Source of the DNA: Candidatus Chlorobium masyuteum
Lineage (GTDB): Bacteria > Bacteroidota > Chlorobiia > Chlorobiales > Chlorobiaceae
DNA: 64,000 bases
Assembly (NCBI RefSeq): GCF_011601315.1
Contig: NZ_JAAORA010000001.1
Coordinates: 62,001 to 126,000 of the forward strand
Direction of reading: 5' to 3'
Part shown: in pieces, positions 8,531 to 16,779 of the stretch
How positions within the stretch are numbered: the stretch's first letter is position 1
How the letters are laid out: each line of letters opens with the position of its first letter
Notes under the pieces: model-generated
The model's input: the letters and a program-made list of their open reading frames with translations, nothing else
The model's database searches: none
Told to the model about the DNA's origin: nothing
Made by a program: the position numbers and the translations under genes

Positions 8531-8681
8531 AAAACAATTACTTCCCTTCTGCTTGATTTTCATCTCTTCATATGCCGCATATTCAGCCTGTACTGATATT
8601 CATGCATAATGATTTTTTTCCACCCCCAATTGATCAGGATACCCAGATATCTACGATATCGACTATTGAAACCTGTGGATG

Positions 8682-9284
8682 CTATTTTTTTATGCATCTC
8701 ACAGATTCGCCGCAATCCATATATCCTTCAAGGCACGATACACTGGGTGAGTCATGCCTCAGCAAAAATACATGGTTGTTCACCACATCACCCACTTGCG
8801 ATGGTGTTTTCGTCCAGTATCCAGTAACAATGCCCTTTGTATAGTTGCCACCGCAGAAAATTTCCTTCCAACCAGCCCCGACTGCCGTGAACCCTGAACT
8901 GTTGGTAGCCCCTACGTTCGGTGATATCCAATTTTCCAGTCCCGTGTCTTTCAGTTTGCCACCTGCTTCTTCCTGGCCACCAAGATTTATAATCAATGTC
9001 TCCCAGTCATCAACCGTCGGAATCAGCCAACCTTCTGGTGCGAGTTCTCTCGCATCGTTGACAGCATAGCCATTATACATAATCCGCGTCGAATTGTTGA
9101 TCTCATAACAGTAATAAGCACCTATTTCGCACTGGCAGAGATAAAGCCATTCGCCATCGTCGAAGGCCTGAAAGATCGGTTCACCATTACGATAAGTTGT
9201 AACGTGAAGGTCTTCTGCCATCCAAACTTGATCGCCGATCTTTGCCGTTTTATAGCGTATTTTATTAAGGTTATTTGGGTTCAT
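8682..9284 (-). CDS. FISUMP-domain protein (Fibrobacter succinogenes major paralogous domain family)
   Basis: The protein has 200 residues with the recognisable pattern of this family: IGDQVWMAEDLHVTTYRNGE near the N-terminus, then YCYEINNS, GWLIPTVDDWETLI, a GGQEEAGGKLKDTG stretch, NSSGFTAVGAGWK, GYWTKTP and a C-terminal SVRCIKK. FISUMP proteins are mostly secreted or surface proteins of Bacteroidetes, Fibrobacteres and Chlorobi, with unknown function. This copy has no signal peptide from the ATG at 9284, so it may be cytoplasmic or have lost its leader. It stands alone at the outer end of the island segment. Confidence 0.8.
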   Translation of the reverse strand: MNPNNLNKIRYKTAKIGDQVWMAEDLHVTTYRNGEPIFQAFDDGEWLYLCQCEIGAYYCYEINNSTRIMYNGYAVNDARELAPEGWLIPTVDDWETLIINLGGQEEAGGKLKDTGLENWISPNVGATNSSGFTAVGAGWKEIFCGGNYTKGIVTGYWTKTPSQVGDVVNNHVFLLRHDSPSVSCLEGYMDCGESVRCIKK

Positions 9285-9727
9285 TGGATTCTGAGTTCGG
9301 CTTTTAATGTGAGATTTTCGTATGCATCATGACGGATTATTTGAAATGACATTGAATGAATTGTTATACCGCCTGACTTATTCTCTTTCGAGTGCTTCTT
9401 TCATTCCAGATCAACAAGTTCTAGATATACAGAACACACCACCTCGAGACCACCATTACATGACTTTCTGAACGATTCCTTTGCCCCCGCAATGCTCTTT
9501 TGTTCGCCTTTACCGTTTAAATGCGACCCCCATATTGTATTGAGCCTCAGGGATCCCCTGTTCTGAGGCACGCCGGAACGTCAACCTCGACAAGTGCGGC
9601 GAATTGGATAATGCTATGACTGACTGGATCCGTCCCGGTCGTCTCTAGGTCGAACAAAAAAACCTTTTTCATATATAATTGCTAGATATGGAATTCATCG
9701 ACGAGGGGCCCCGCGTTTTTATCAAAA
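9285..9727. other. 443-bp stretch without a supported gene; contains a 7-bp hairpin
   Basis: No reading frame here resembles a known protein. The only structure I see is GCCTCAG (9544-9550) facing CTGAGGC (9563-9569), a 7-bp inverted repeat with a 12-nt loop. An A-run (9655-9661) and a TATATAAT-like stretch (9671-9678) follow. It may be scar tissue from a lost gene, or the end of the long leftward operon. Confidence 0.4.
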
Positions 9728-10072
9728 TCATTCATTGAGAAGTTTATTAATCTTAGAATAAATACGCACTTCGTCACGAGATAATATGACCGCCTTTTTT
9801 TCCAGTAATTCCTCTAACTGCCTTATACATTCTTCAAATGTATCTGGATATGTGTAGTATTTTTCCCCACCTTTTAAACTTAAACGTCGTAGTGACTCAC
9901 CGGAGAAACAAGAAGCGCTCAAATACATTTTCCACCCATTGCCATACTTATCAAAATATCCCCTATTCGACGATAAGTTCAGACAAATTAAGTGGAAGCT
10001 GTTTGAGTTTGAGTATCCCACATCATCAATTCCTCCTTTCACAACAAAAACATTCTTATTCATTGCAATCAA
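9728..10072 (-). CDS. hypothetical protein, last gene of the helicase operon
   Basis: The protein has 114 residues, or 111 if started at the second ATG (10063, MNKNVFVVKGGIDD). I do not recognise a family. The first two thirds look beta-rich (NVFVVKGG, FHLICLNLSSNRGYFDKYG, WKMYLSASCFSG). The last third is a charged helix (FEECIRQLEELLEKKAV, then LSRDEVRIYSKINKLLNE). It lies 8 bp after the OB-like gene on the same strand, so it is probably co-transcribed with the OB, TPR and helicase genes. A role with these proteins is inference only. Confidence 0.6.
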   Translation of the reverse strand: MIAMNKNVFVVKGGIDDVGYSNSNSFHLICLNLSSNRGYFDKYGNGWKMYLSASCFSGESLRRLSLKGGEKYYTYPDTFEECIRQLEELLEKKAVILSRDEVRIYSKINKLLNE

Positions 10073-10080
10073 TATTAAAA

Positions 10081-10431
10081 TTAGAACGGTGGTAGATTAT
10101 CGATAAGCAAATCAGACTCAGAATAATAATCAGAATCTGCAGATGCATTTCCTGCCAATGATGTTCCTGCAATAGGTTCGACTTTCCAACCCTTTACATC
10201 CGTATACCATTTTCCGTTGAATTCGCGGCTCTCAAGGTCAAAATGCACGCGCACAGCAACACCTGTCTGAAGCAATGCTTTGTCAACCTTTTCGCCCCAG
10301 ACTGTGATACAGACATCCTTGGGATATTGCCCCTCTGTTTGAATGATGATGTTCTGTTTCTTCCAAGTGCCGTTTTTTCCAGTCCCCATCTGTTCTGGCA
10401 AAACTGTCTTGATTGACCCACTGATATCCAT
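10081..10431 (-). CDS. OB-fold protein, DUF3127-like (possible single-stranded nucleic acid binder)
   Basis: The 116-residue protein resembles the DUF3127 family. It has MDISGSIKTVLPEQMGTGKN at the start, then WKKQNIIIQTEGQYPKDVCI, TVWGEKVDKALLQTGVAVRV and FNGKWYTDVKGWKVEPI. This is a five-strand OB-like pattern similar to small single-stranded DNA-binding proteins. The last 25 residues are acidic and end in DNLPPF, resembling the acidic tip of SSB proteins that recruits partners. It lies 29 bp behind the TPR gene and next to a helicase, consistent with nucleic acid processing. Binding has not been shown and is inferred from family and context. Confidence 0.7.
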   Translation of the reverse strand: MDISGSIKTVLPEQMGTGKNGTWKKQNIIIQTEGQYPKDVCITVWGEKVDKALLQTGVAVRVHFDLESREFNGKWYTDVKGWKVEPIAGTSLAGNASADSDYYSESDLLIDNLPPF

Positions 10432-10460
10432 AATACTCTGTTCTAATGAATGAAAATGTG

Positions 10461-11966
10461 TTATGCTTCCAGATACTTCCAGCCCCAGCGCTCCCTTTTA
10501 TGGTCGTATGTCTTTATGGCATTTCCCTTTACATGCATACCGTTAACCAATTTCAGGTCGGACACTACGTCGGGCGGGATAAAAACATCATCAACAAATC
10601 CGAAGGGTTGGTCTGCCCGAATTTTAACTATATCATCAATCGGCTTGATGAACTGGCTCCTGATCTCTTTGTCATCAACTTTGATTACTGTGAAGACTCG
10701 GGAAGGGGCTTCGCCACCATAGTCTTGAAACCTGACTTTGAGAATTTCGCCGATAGTCACTCTATCAAGGAAGCGCTCATACTTGAAAAAACCCAACCGA
10801 TCGTCAGTAGCCAGATAGCTCAGCATTTTCTTGTTAGTGTTAACAAATTCCACGATCACGGCCTCTTCCGGGATATCCGCATAGAGTAAGGCATCCGCAT
10901 GTGATTCGTGGCGCTTGTACAACTCCACGTTTGACTTCAATGGCTGGGCAACTTGGTACCATTCAGACGCCATCCAGTCCTGTACGGATTTCGGAACTTT
11001 CCACCCCTTCTTGTTTCTGGCATCGACGAGTTTGTCTATTTCTCCCCTTGCTTCATCGAACATCTTTCTATCGATGAGTAATGCCGCCATCTTCTCCCGT
11101 AAATTGACCAGCATTTCCTCCGAACTTCTGCACAACAACGCACGGCAATAGCAAGCAAATACGGATTCTTTATCCTCAGAAAAGGCCTCAGCAAGAATAT
11201 CCCATACCCAGAAGTCACCTGACTTCTGCCTTGCGAATGGAAGCAGTTTAGCATGCATGTGCTCTTTGTCACCAAGAGCCAAAAGAAGTTTTGCATTGAA
11301 ATATGGCGGATACAGGTATTCGGGATGACTTTCTATCAAGGCTGTTAGGCGCGGCAAGAACGACTCGACACGAGCCTTGTTGAATGTCAATTGGCCAAAA
11401 TAATCCGTGTGCGGCAACAAATGCTTGGCATAGATGATATAGGCTTGTTCAGCCAATGTCATTATTCTTTTCCCGTCAGGCATTACCTCGGGCTGGTAAT
11501 CTTCCGGGCCGAAATTGTCCAGGCCCCACCAGTCGGCAACTTGCAGATAACTCCCATGATTCTTGAAAGCTTTATTAAAAGCCTTGAACAAGAAACTGTA
11601 TGCGGGTGATGGTTTGGTGAATGAAAACTTCTCTGTGATATGGAATATCTGGAGCAACTCGTTCATATGAGAGTTTTGCTCGTCGATACTCCTGTACACG
11701 ATTTTCCCGATTTGCCATGCCACGGTATCGAAAAGCATCACATCCTCTGGTGGTAACTCCAACGCCTTGACACTCTCCAAGCACTTTATAAAGCTGGTTA
11801 AATCGCCCTTTTCCGCAAATTGCTTAGCGTATTCATAGTACACCCAGCTAATATTCCGCTTGCTCCAAATATTATCAGGATCAGCCTGCAGTTCGGCATT
11901 CGCCATGGCAAAAGCCTCCTTCAGACGACCGTCTTTGCGCAGTGTTTTAATTTCGCTGGCTGACAT
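10461..11966 (-). CDS. TPR-like helical protein with C-terminal S1/cold-shock-like region, coupled to the helicase
   Basis: The protein has 501 residues. The N-terminal region (about 1-340) is a run of helix pairs of tetratricopeptide type, for example GRLKEAFAMANAELQADPDN and the following WSKRNISWVYYEYAKQFAEKGD. The C-terminal part (about 365-500) is beta-rich, with DDVFIPPDVVSDLKLVNGMH, VKGNAIKTYDHK and RERWGWKYLEA. This suggests one or two small OB/cold-shock-like domains. Its start overlaps the end of the helicase gene by 20 bp, so the two proteins are made together and probably work together. I do not know a characterised homologue. A scaffold or specificity factor for the helicase is the natural guess. 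Confidence 0.7.
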   Translation of the reverse strand: MSASEIKTLRKDGRLKEAFAMANAELQADPDNIWSKRNISWVYYEYAKQFAEKGDLTSFIKCLESVKALELPPEDVMLFDTVAWQIGKIVYRSIDEQNSHMNELLQIFHITEKFSFTKPSPAYSFLFKAFNKAFKNHGSYLQVADWWGLDNFGPEDYQPEVMPDGKRIMTLAEQAYIIYAKHLLPHTDYFGQLTFNKARVESFLPRLTALIESHPEYLYPPYFNAKLLLALGDKEHMHAKLLPFARQKSGDFWVWDILAEAFSEDKESVFACYCRALLCRSSEEMLVNLREKMAALLIDRKMFDEARGEIDKLVDARNKKGWKVPKSVQDWMASEWYQVAQPLKSNVELYKRHESHADALLYADIPEEAVIVEFVNTNKKMLSYLATDDRLGFFKYERFLDRVTIGEILKVRFQDYGGEAPSRVFTVIKVDDKEIRSQFIKPIDDIVKIRADQPFGFVDDVFIPPDVVSDLKLVNGMHVKGNAIKTYDHKRERWGWKYLEA

Positions 11967-14112
11967 AGTTATTATCCTTCAATGAATGAATCCCGTTCTT
12001 GATTAAGGACAACAGCGCCGGACTGGTCGACCTTGAGGCCAATGGCATCACACTGCCGAAAAATCCTTCCTGATTGTAATTGAAATCAAGAACGCACGTT
12101 TCCACACCTCTGATAAACGTATACCGCTCCTTGTACTGCAAATGCTCTACGTTCCGGATTATGATGCCGATATATGTCAACGCGCTGAGCATATCCCGAT
12201 AGAGCGCCTCGGTAAAGGGTTTTGTTGAATCAAAGTCGATCTCAGCAGAAGCCTCAACGCCCTGCGCATCTGTTTGCTTATTCTCATTCCGAACGATCCG
12301 AATGTTCGGCAGGTTATCCAGAATCTGCGCAATCTCGGTGTTGAAATTAGTGTTCGGTGACAGTGCAGGAAGAGTCGTGAATGCATTCTTGAGCTCGTTC
12401 TTGCCGTTAACGAATGTCTTGAAAACCGCCGTATCCGCATCTCTCCGAAAAGCATACCGGATTTCGTAGTTCATTCGCTGCCAGCCGGTCAAGTCAATCC
12501 CACACTCTTCAACTGCTATATGAACCCGCAAGCAATGGTCTTGAAGTGGAATCATAGCATCCTTGAGACCAATCTGGTCTAGCAAGCCGGCCATCTCGTC
12601 ATCGAATGCCACCTCTTCGGCAGGACGTGTTGTTCCTATCAACTGAACCAGCACATTCTGAACGGGTAGTTCGACCAAGATCATATTCGAGTATGGAGTG
12701 AAATACGGGGGGGTCAGATTATACAACAAAGAAGATGCTCTCGTGATCGCAGTATACGCCCATCGGTAAAACCCCTGATTTTGAAATCCTTGGCCATAGT
12801 CCCAAACGATGAAAACGTTGTCCCACTCACCGCCTTGAGCCTTATGACAGGTAACCGCATAACCGTACTTGACCTTCAAGCAATTGAAATATTCATCTTG
12901 ACGGATTGCTTCATTGAATTCCCTGGTTTTCGGCTTTAAATTTTTATGCCTAACCTTGAAATCGATATACAGTGCCCGCATTTCATCTGGACTCAGCTTG
13001 TTACCGCCGTACAGGAAATTCTCAAGGAGACGCCCTGAAACAATTCTTTCTTTACCTTCCAAGTCCGGCAAGACAAGTTCAACCTTTCTCCAAGTAAGCG
13101 TGACAGGTGGAAGTCCTTTCATTGCGATTGTTCGCGATTCAGCAACAGTATCGGCATAATTAATAACGGCAAACTCGCCATTGAGTACCCCGAGGGTATA
13201 GCTGTTGGCACCAATGATCACGATATCGCCCTGCCTCGGAGGAAGTTCGTCCGAGCCATGCAAACCGCTTCTTATCTGCACATTGAGATCATAAGCAGTC
13301 TTGTTTTGATATGTCACGATGACCTTGGTACCTTCAGCACTTTGCCAGGAGTCTATGAAATGTTCAGCTGAAGAGCGGATAACATCAGTGCCGTTTCCAT
13401 TGAGATTGAAATAATTGAAATGACCTGACGTTATCGCCTTCCTGACCAAGACCGCAGAATCCAGCACCCCACTCCCGGCAGAATGGCGTAGCACCTCTGT
13501 CAAAACAGCCTCCTCTGAGTCAAGGCCGAAATTATCTTTCAAATATTTCGCATCAAGCGCATTCGAGGCATTGTCACCAACCGGAGGAAGTTGGCAGGGA
13601 TCACCGACAAAGATGATCTTGGTCCCTGCATTCTTATGCTGTACCCTCGTGAATGTTATCAGATCGGAAAGCAGTCGCCCAGTCCCAAAGCGGAAAAACT
13701 CATCCTCGGCTATTGCATCTGAGATCATGGATGCTTCATCGACGATGAAAATAGTATTTGCGATATCGGCATCGGTATTAATCCCATAATAATACCTGAA
13801 GGTTTCTTTTTCCTCCTTGTCATCCAATTCGTGATAAGTATAGATGCCTTTATGGATGGTAGTCGCTTGATTGCCTGTTTTGTCAGAAAGTATCTTTGCG
13901 GCTCTTCCGGTCGGAGCCATAAGAGCATATCGTTTCTTGGAGGTAACAAGATTTTTTACAAGGCCTTTAAGAAGTGTTGTCTTACCACTGCCAGCGTAGC
14001 CCTTGAGAATGAATACATTTACAGGGGAGCTTAAAAATTCTTCTACTCGAGCCAATACCTCCCTTTGGCTGGAACTAAGTGCGGGATCCAGAAAATGTTC
14101 AACAATAGTCAT
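11947..14112 (-). CDS. RecD-like superfamily 1 DNA helicase with extra C-terminal domain
   Basis: The protein has 721 residues. Helicase motifs are in order: Q/Walker A region FILKGYAGSGKTTLLKGL (about 34-51), Ia LMAPTGRAAKILSD, II IFIVDEASMISD, III IIFVGDPCQLPPVGD, V YAVTCHKAQGGEWDNVFI (about 430) and VI RWAYTAITRASSLLYNL. This is the SF1B arrangement of RecD/Dda-type helicases (AAA_30 plus UvrD_C_2). About 240 residues after motif VI belong to no family I recognise. It is translationally coupled to the TPR gene downstream. It follows the retron effector candidate by 102 bp, so it may be on the same long transcript or have its own promoter. Orphan helicases of this kind are common in defence islands; a role in defence is inferred. 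Confidence 0.88.
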   Translation of the reverse strand: MTIVEHFLDPALSSSQREVLARVEEFLSSPVNVFILKGYAGSGKTTLLKGLVKNLVTSKKRYALMAPTGRAAKILSDKTGNQATTIHKGIYTYHELDDKEEKETFRYYYGINTDADIANTIFIVDEASMISDAIAEDEFFRFGTGRLLSDLITFTRVQHKNAGTKIIFVGDPCQLPPVGDNASNALDAKYLKDNFGLDSEEAVLTEVLRHSAGSGVLDSAVLVRKAITSGHFNYFNLNGNGTDVIRSSAEHFIDSWQSAEGTKVIVTYQNKTAYDLNVQIRSGLHGSDELPPRQGDIVIIGANSYTLGVLNGEFAVINYADTVAESRTIAMKGLPPVTLTWRKVELVLPDLEGKERIVSGRLLENFLYGGNKLSPDEMRALYIDFKVRHKNLKPKTREFNEAIRQDEYFNCLKVKYGYAVTCHKAQGGEWDNVFIVWDYGQGFQNQGFYRWAYTAITRASSLLYNLTPPYFTPYSNMILVELPVQNVLVQLIGTTRPAEEVAFDDEMAGLLDQIGLKDAMIPLQDHCLRVHIAVEECGIDLTGWQRMNYEIRYAFRRDADTAVFKTFVNGKNELKNAFTTLPALSPNTNFNTEIAQILDNLPNIRIVRNENKQTDAQGVEASAEIDFDSTKPFTEALYRDMLSALTYIGIIIRNVEHLQYKERYTFIRGVETCVLDFNYNQEGFFGSVMPLASRSTSPALLSLIKNGIHSLKDNNYVSQRN

Positions 14113-14204
14113 AAATGTATTTCGACATACGAGATCACAAGAGAATAATTGTCATAAAAACTCACACACAAACCTAATAGAAAACCTTAAAAACACTTAT
14201 CATG

Positions 14205-14217
14205 TGAAGTCACTTCA
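14205..14217. repeat. 13-bp palindrome TGAAGT-C-ACTTCA at the retron/helicase junction
   Basis: A perfect 6-bp inverted repeat with a 1-bp centre overlaps the stop codon of the 263-residue protein, about 100 bp in front of the helicase start. It could be an operator for a separate helicase promoter. It is short enough to be chance. Confidence 0.3.
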
Positions 14218-15006
14218 TAACCGAGAAATATTTTTATTTATCGTTTTCGTAAAATCTTCAAGAAAACTTAAATACACAAAAAAGAGCCTGTATCGACCCG
14301 CAAGAACCTTTTTGTACAATTTTAACTTATAATCCTTAAATGACGCACTCCTATGAGAGTTCATGTCACGCACCACCAGCAATCCTTCGGCTGTTTTTTT
14401 TATTATATCAAAACCAACACAATTCAGCACTCCACTAGACGGAGCTCCATAATAATAAGCATACAATATTGATGAGAGCTGATATTCAATACCCCACTGT
14501 GATGCATTCTTATTAAATGTATCAGCCAGCCATTCCTTTTTATATGAATCACCAAAAACCAACTGCCATAGATACTTTTGTTTTTGCACATCAGCAGAAC
14601 CGCCTGACCCACAAAACAGATAATCACATCTCTCTATTATCAAAGACTTAATCTCTTCTGTAAACAACACCCTAACGATACCCTCTACCTGCTCAAACAG
14701 TGCTTCACAAAATTCCTCAAAATTATTTTCTCTTCTAAATCTCTCCATCTGAACAAAATCATCTATTAACTTCTGCTTAATATTGATCATTACAAAATCT
14801 GAATAAAACCCTTCAGCCTGTTCTCGAATAACATTTTTTAAACAGTATTCATAAACTTCATTCACAGTTTTACCAGTGATTTTTTGCGCCTCTTGTTCAC
14901 TAATTTCACAAAGCAACTCCCTGATAAACCACTCATTTCCCCGCAATGAGGCTATCTCTGATATCAAATTTATAAATTTTCTGAGCTTGACTTTATCTTG
15001 AGCCAT
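14215..15006 (-). CDS. unknown 263-residue protein, candidate retron effector
   Basis: I do not recognise a family. The protein is mostly helical, with no signal peptide and no clear membrane helix. Visible blocks are LRKFINLISEIASLRGNEWF near the start, a helical run around VNEVYEYCLKNVIREQAEGF, LIIERCDYLFCGSGGSADVQ near the middle, QLSSILYAYYYGAPSSGVLN, and a C-terminal LVVRDMNSHRSASFKDYKL. The gene starts 37 bp behind the reverse transcriptase on the same strand. Known retrons carry their toxic effector exactly there or fused to the RT. The gene is markedly AT-rich compared with the chromosome. Effector function is inferred from position only. Confidence 0.7.
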   Translation of the reverse strand: MAQDKVKLRKFINLISEIASLRGNEWFIRELLCEISEQEAQKITGKTVNEVYEYCLKNVIREQAEGFYSDFVMINIKQKLIDDFVQMERFRRENNFEEFCEALFEQVEGIVRVLFTEEIKSLIIERCDYLFCGSGGSADVQKQKYLWQLVFGDSYKKEWLADTFNKNASQWGIEYQLSSILYAYYYGAPSSGVLNCVGFDIIKKTAEGLLVVRDMNSHRSASFKDYKLKLYKKVLAGRYRLFFVYLSFLEDFTKTINKNISRL

Positions 15007-15043
15007 CCTAGGAGCTTTTAGTTATTTTTTTAGAACAGAAATC

Positions 15044-16333
15044 CTAATTCATAGAATACTTGTTCATCGCGACATCAAAACCACTCTCAAAAAATGTATT
15101 AAGTACATCATCAAGTTCTTTCACTCTTAATGGATCTGTGATGACATTAGATCGATTCTCAATAATCAAGTTATCGAAATGCTTTTTCATTTTTTTGTAA
15201 GCAGAATTATCAGCACCCTTGACCATCCTCAAATAATCCAGCTTGCCTGCCAAGACGTTTATCATATTCGGTTTTCCACCATCCAGCAAGTGCCCCCTGT
15301 CATCCATATATTGCTCTAGAAATATTCTTTCGGCTTTCTCATATCCATATCGCTCCCAATAGTAAAGCCACATGCGCAGCTGCTTGATATACCGTTTTTG
15401 CACATTGACCTTTTCATTTACAACGAGACCGGTTACTTCCTGGCGATGTCCGGTTTTCTGGAGACGGGTTTTCTTTTCGTTTATATGAAAGCCTTGATCA
15501 GTAATGATGCGATGCAACTCTTTCAGGAATTCTCCGTCTTTCTGATAGACGTTGTGCATCGAGCTGAACGTGATGTCATCCGCATACCGGCTATATCTGA
15601 GCCCAAATCGATTGGCCACGCCAGTCAATCGATGATCAAGTTTTTTACAAACAATATTAGTTATGACCGGAGAGGTCGGGGCCCCTTGTGGCAGAACATT
15701 CTGCTTCACCTGAACCCATTCACCCTTTTCATCCTGACGCTCGACGGTCATTTCGGTGCAGCAAATCGCTGCAATCATATTCGCAATTTGCTTTCGACCT
15801 GCTATAGTCCGGCTCCTCACCATAAAGTATTTATCTGCGGATTCCGTAGGGGCTATCGATTTTTTTTCGTTGAGATTGAACGGTTCCATCTGCAGGCATG
15901 CCCAAACCCTTGACTGATTGATGCTTGGAAAAAAGTCTTTCAAGTCAATGTTGAAAACATAGTTGCATCCTTGATGGATCCTCGCGTTATCTACTATCGA
16001 ACGACCGATAACAAATCCTGTGGCAGCCTTGTGGGGTTCGAAGACACATTGCAGAATAAAGCTCAATGCCTTCTGGATAGACTTCATTCCTGAAACGGGG
16101 GCGTGGATGAGCCGATCAGCACCGGACTTCTTTTTTATAGAGAAGTCTGAGTAACGTTTTCCTCCAAGATTAGGATTTGCATACCATGTGAGCTGTTTTA
16201 GCTCAATAGGAACGGTCTTTACTCCATAGACAAGGGGTTTTACTTGATTCAATAAATTCAGGAAATCTTCCCTTGAATGCATTTTCTCAAAAACGCTCCG
16301 GACCTCCAGGATATGTGATTGTTCGATTTTCAT
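15044..16333 (-). CDS. retron reverse transcriptase
   Basis: The enzyme reverse-transcribes part of its own RNA into a branched RNA-DNA hybrid (msDNA), the sensor part of retron anti-phage systems. I start it at the ATG at 16333 (MKIEQSHILEVRSVFEKMHS), giving 429 residues. The open frame continues upstream to a TTG at 16405, but that part overlaps the candidate RNA. Motifs counted from this start are retron-specific NARIH (116-120, the NAxxH motif), NIDLKDFFPSI (about 128-138, first catalytic Asp), QGAPTSPVITN (about 216-226), YADD (250-253, catalytic pair) and VTGLVVN (300-306, the retron VTG motif). A roughly 35-residue loop lies before QGAPTSP. Group II intron and DGR enzymes lack the NAxxH/VTG pair. 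The retron type cannot be assigned by eye. Confidence 0.92.
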   Translation of the reverse strand: MKIEQSHILEVRSVFEKMHSREDFLNLLNQVKPLVYGVKTVPIELKQLTWYANPNLGGKRYSDFSIKKKSGADRLIHAPVSGMKSIQKALSFILQCVFEPHKAATGFVIGRSIVDNARIHQGCNYVFNIDLKDFFPSINQSRVWACLQMEPFNLNEKKSIAPTESADKYFMVRSRTIAGRKQIANMIAAICCTEMTVERQDEKGEWVQVKQNVLPQGAPTSPVITNIVCKKLDHRLTGVANRFGLRYSRYADDITFSSMHNVYQKDGEFLKELHRIITDQGFHINEKKTRLQKTGHRQEVTGLVVNEKVNVQKRYIKQLRMWLYYWERYGYEKAERIFLEQYMDDRGHLLDGGKPNMINVLAGKLDYLRMVKGADNSAYKKMKKHFDNLIIENRSNVITDPLRVKELDDVLNTFFESGFDVAMNKYSMN

Positions 16334-16357
16334 AATGGGTTCATATTGAATAATCCC

Positions 16358-16582
16358 GAAATACCTGCCGCATATTCTTCGTGTATGACTTTGAAAAGAA
16401 TTCAAATTAGATACGGGGTTTAGTAGGTAGAAATCAAATCGTAAAAAAAAATCATTACAATCTGAGATCCAACTAATAACCCGGGAACCTTCATCCCGAA
16501 TTGCTTCGGGACACCAGCCGATCTGGATACATCTTTCGATTAACCCCAGCTGGCACTAGTCAATATCTTGCGGCAGGCTTTC
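16358..16582 (-). ncRNA. candidate retron msr-msd RNA
   Basis: The ends are complementary. On the plus strand TGCGGCAGG (16569-16577) faces CCTGCCGCA (16364-16372), 9 bp. It is extended inward by 4 bp after a 3-nt bulge and outward by GAAA/TTTC, as for a1/a2. Reading the minus strand after a1, a TAG with a possible branching G lies at 16556. Two msr-like hairpins follow: CCAGC/GCTGG (16514-16518 with 16549-16553) and a 7-bp stem with a GCAA loop (16494-16511). Next is a long msd-like hairpin: outer stem 16416-16424 with 16472-16482 (9 bp, 2-nt bulge) and inner stem 16434-16444 with 16455-16465 (11 bp including two G-U pairs, 10-nt loop). A 6-bp hairpin (16390-16406) precedes a2. The RT start codon is 24 bp beyond. 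This is a structure read by eye, not verified. Confidence 0.7.
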
Positions 16583-16611
16583 AAGGAACAATACCCTAAA
16601 GAAAACACATC

Positions 16612-16632
16612 CTGTGCAGCGTATCTGCACAG
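16612..16632. promoter_or_regulatory. perfect 8-bp inverted repeat upstream of the retron RNA
   Basis: CTGTGCAG (16612-16619) and CTGCACAG (16625-16632) are exact reverse complements with a 5-bp spacer. The repeat sits about 30 bp upstream of the candidate 5' end of the retron RNA, where a promoter should be, so an operator is likely. It is not a CTGT-N8-ACAG SOS box. The WYL protein encoded next door is a candidate binder. Confidence 0.5.
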
Positions 16633-16723
16633 TTGATGGTTCTTCATACGGCTAAATTCTCAAATAAGGCAGCCATATATGGAAGCTTTCATCAAACAGC
16701 ATGTTGAGTAAACGGTTATCTCC

Positions 16724-16779
16724 ACAATAGTACGTCTATTCTACAAAAAAACATAGGGTTAGGTATGAGATACTATTGT
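16724..16779. promoter_or_regulatory. 9-bp inverted repeat between the retron and the WYL regulator
   Basis: ACAATAGTA (16724-16732) and TACTATTGT (16771-16779) are exact reverse complements 38 bp apart, roughly midway between the divergent retron and WYL genes. Two half-sites on about the same helix face could bind a dimeric or looped regulator. Members of the WYL class (BrxR/CapW) bind inverted repeats at such places. The rest of 16583-16913 holds no gene I can support. Confidence 0.45.

Noticed and set aside
9285-9727. Insertion-sequence remnant suggested by the GCCTCAG/CTGAGGC repeat
   Set aside because: No transposase fragment and no flanking target duplication can be seen.
16334-16405. 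Extra 24 N-terminal residues of the reverse transcriptase from a TTG start
   Set aside because: This part overlaps the a2 end of the candidate retron RNA, has no ribosome binding site and no RT-like conservation; the ATG at 16333 fits better.
16612-16632. LexA/SOS box
   Set aside because: The half-sites CTGT and ACAG are present, but 13 bp separate them instead of 8.
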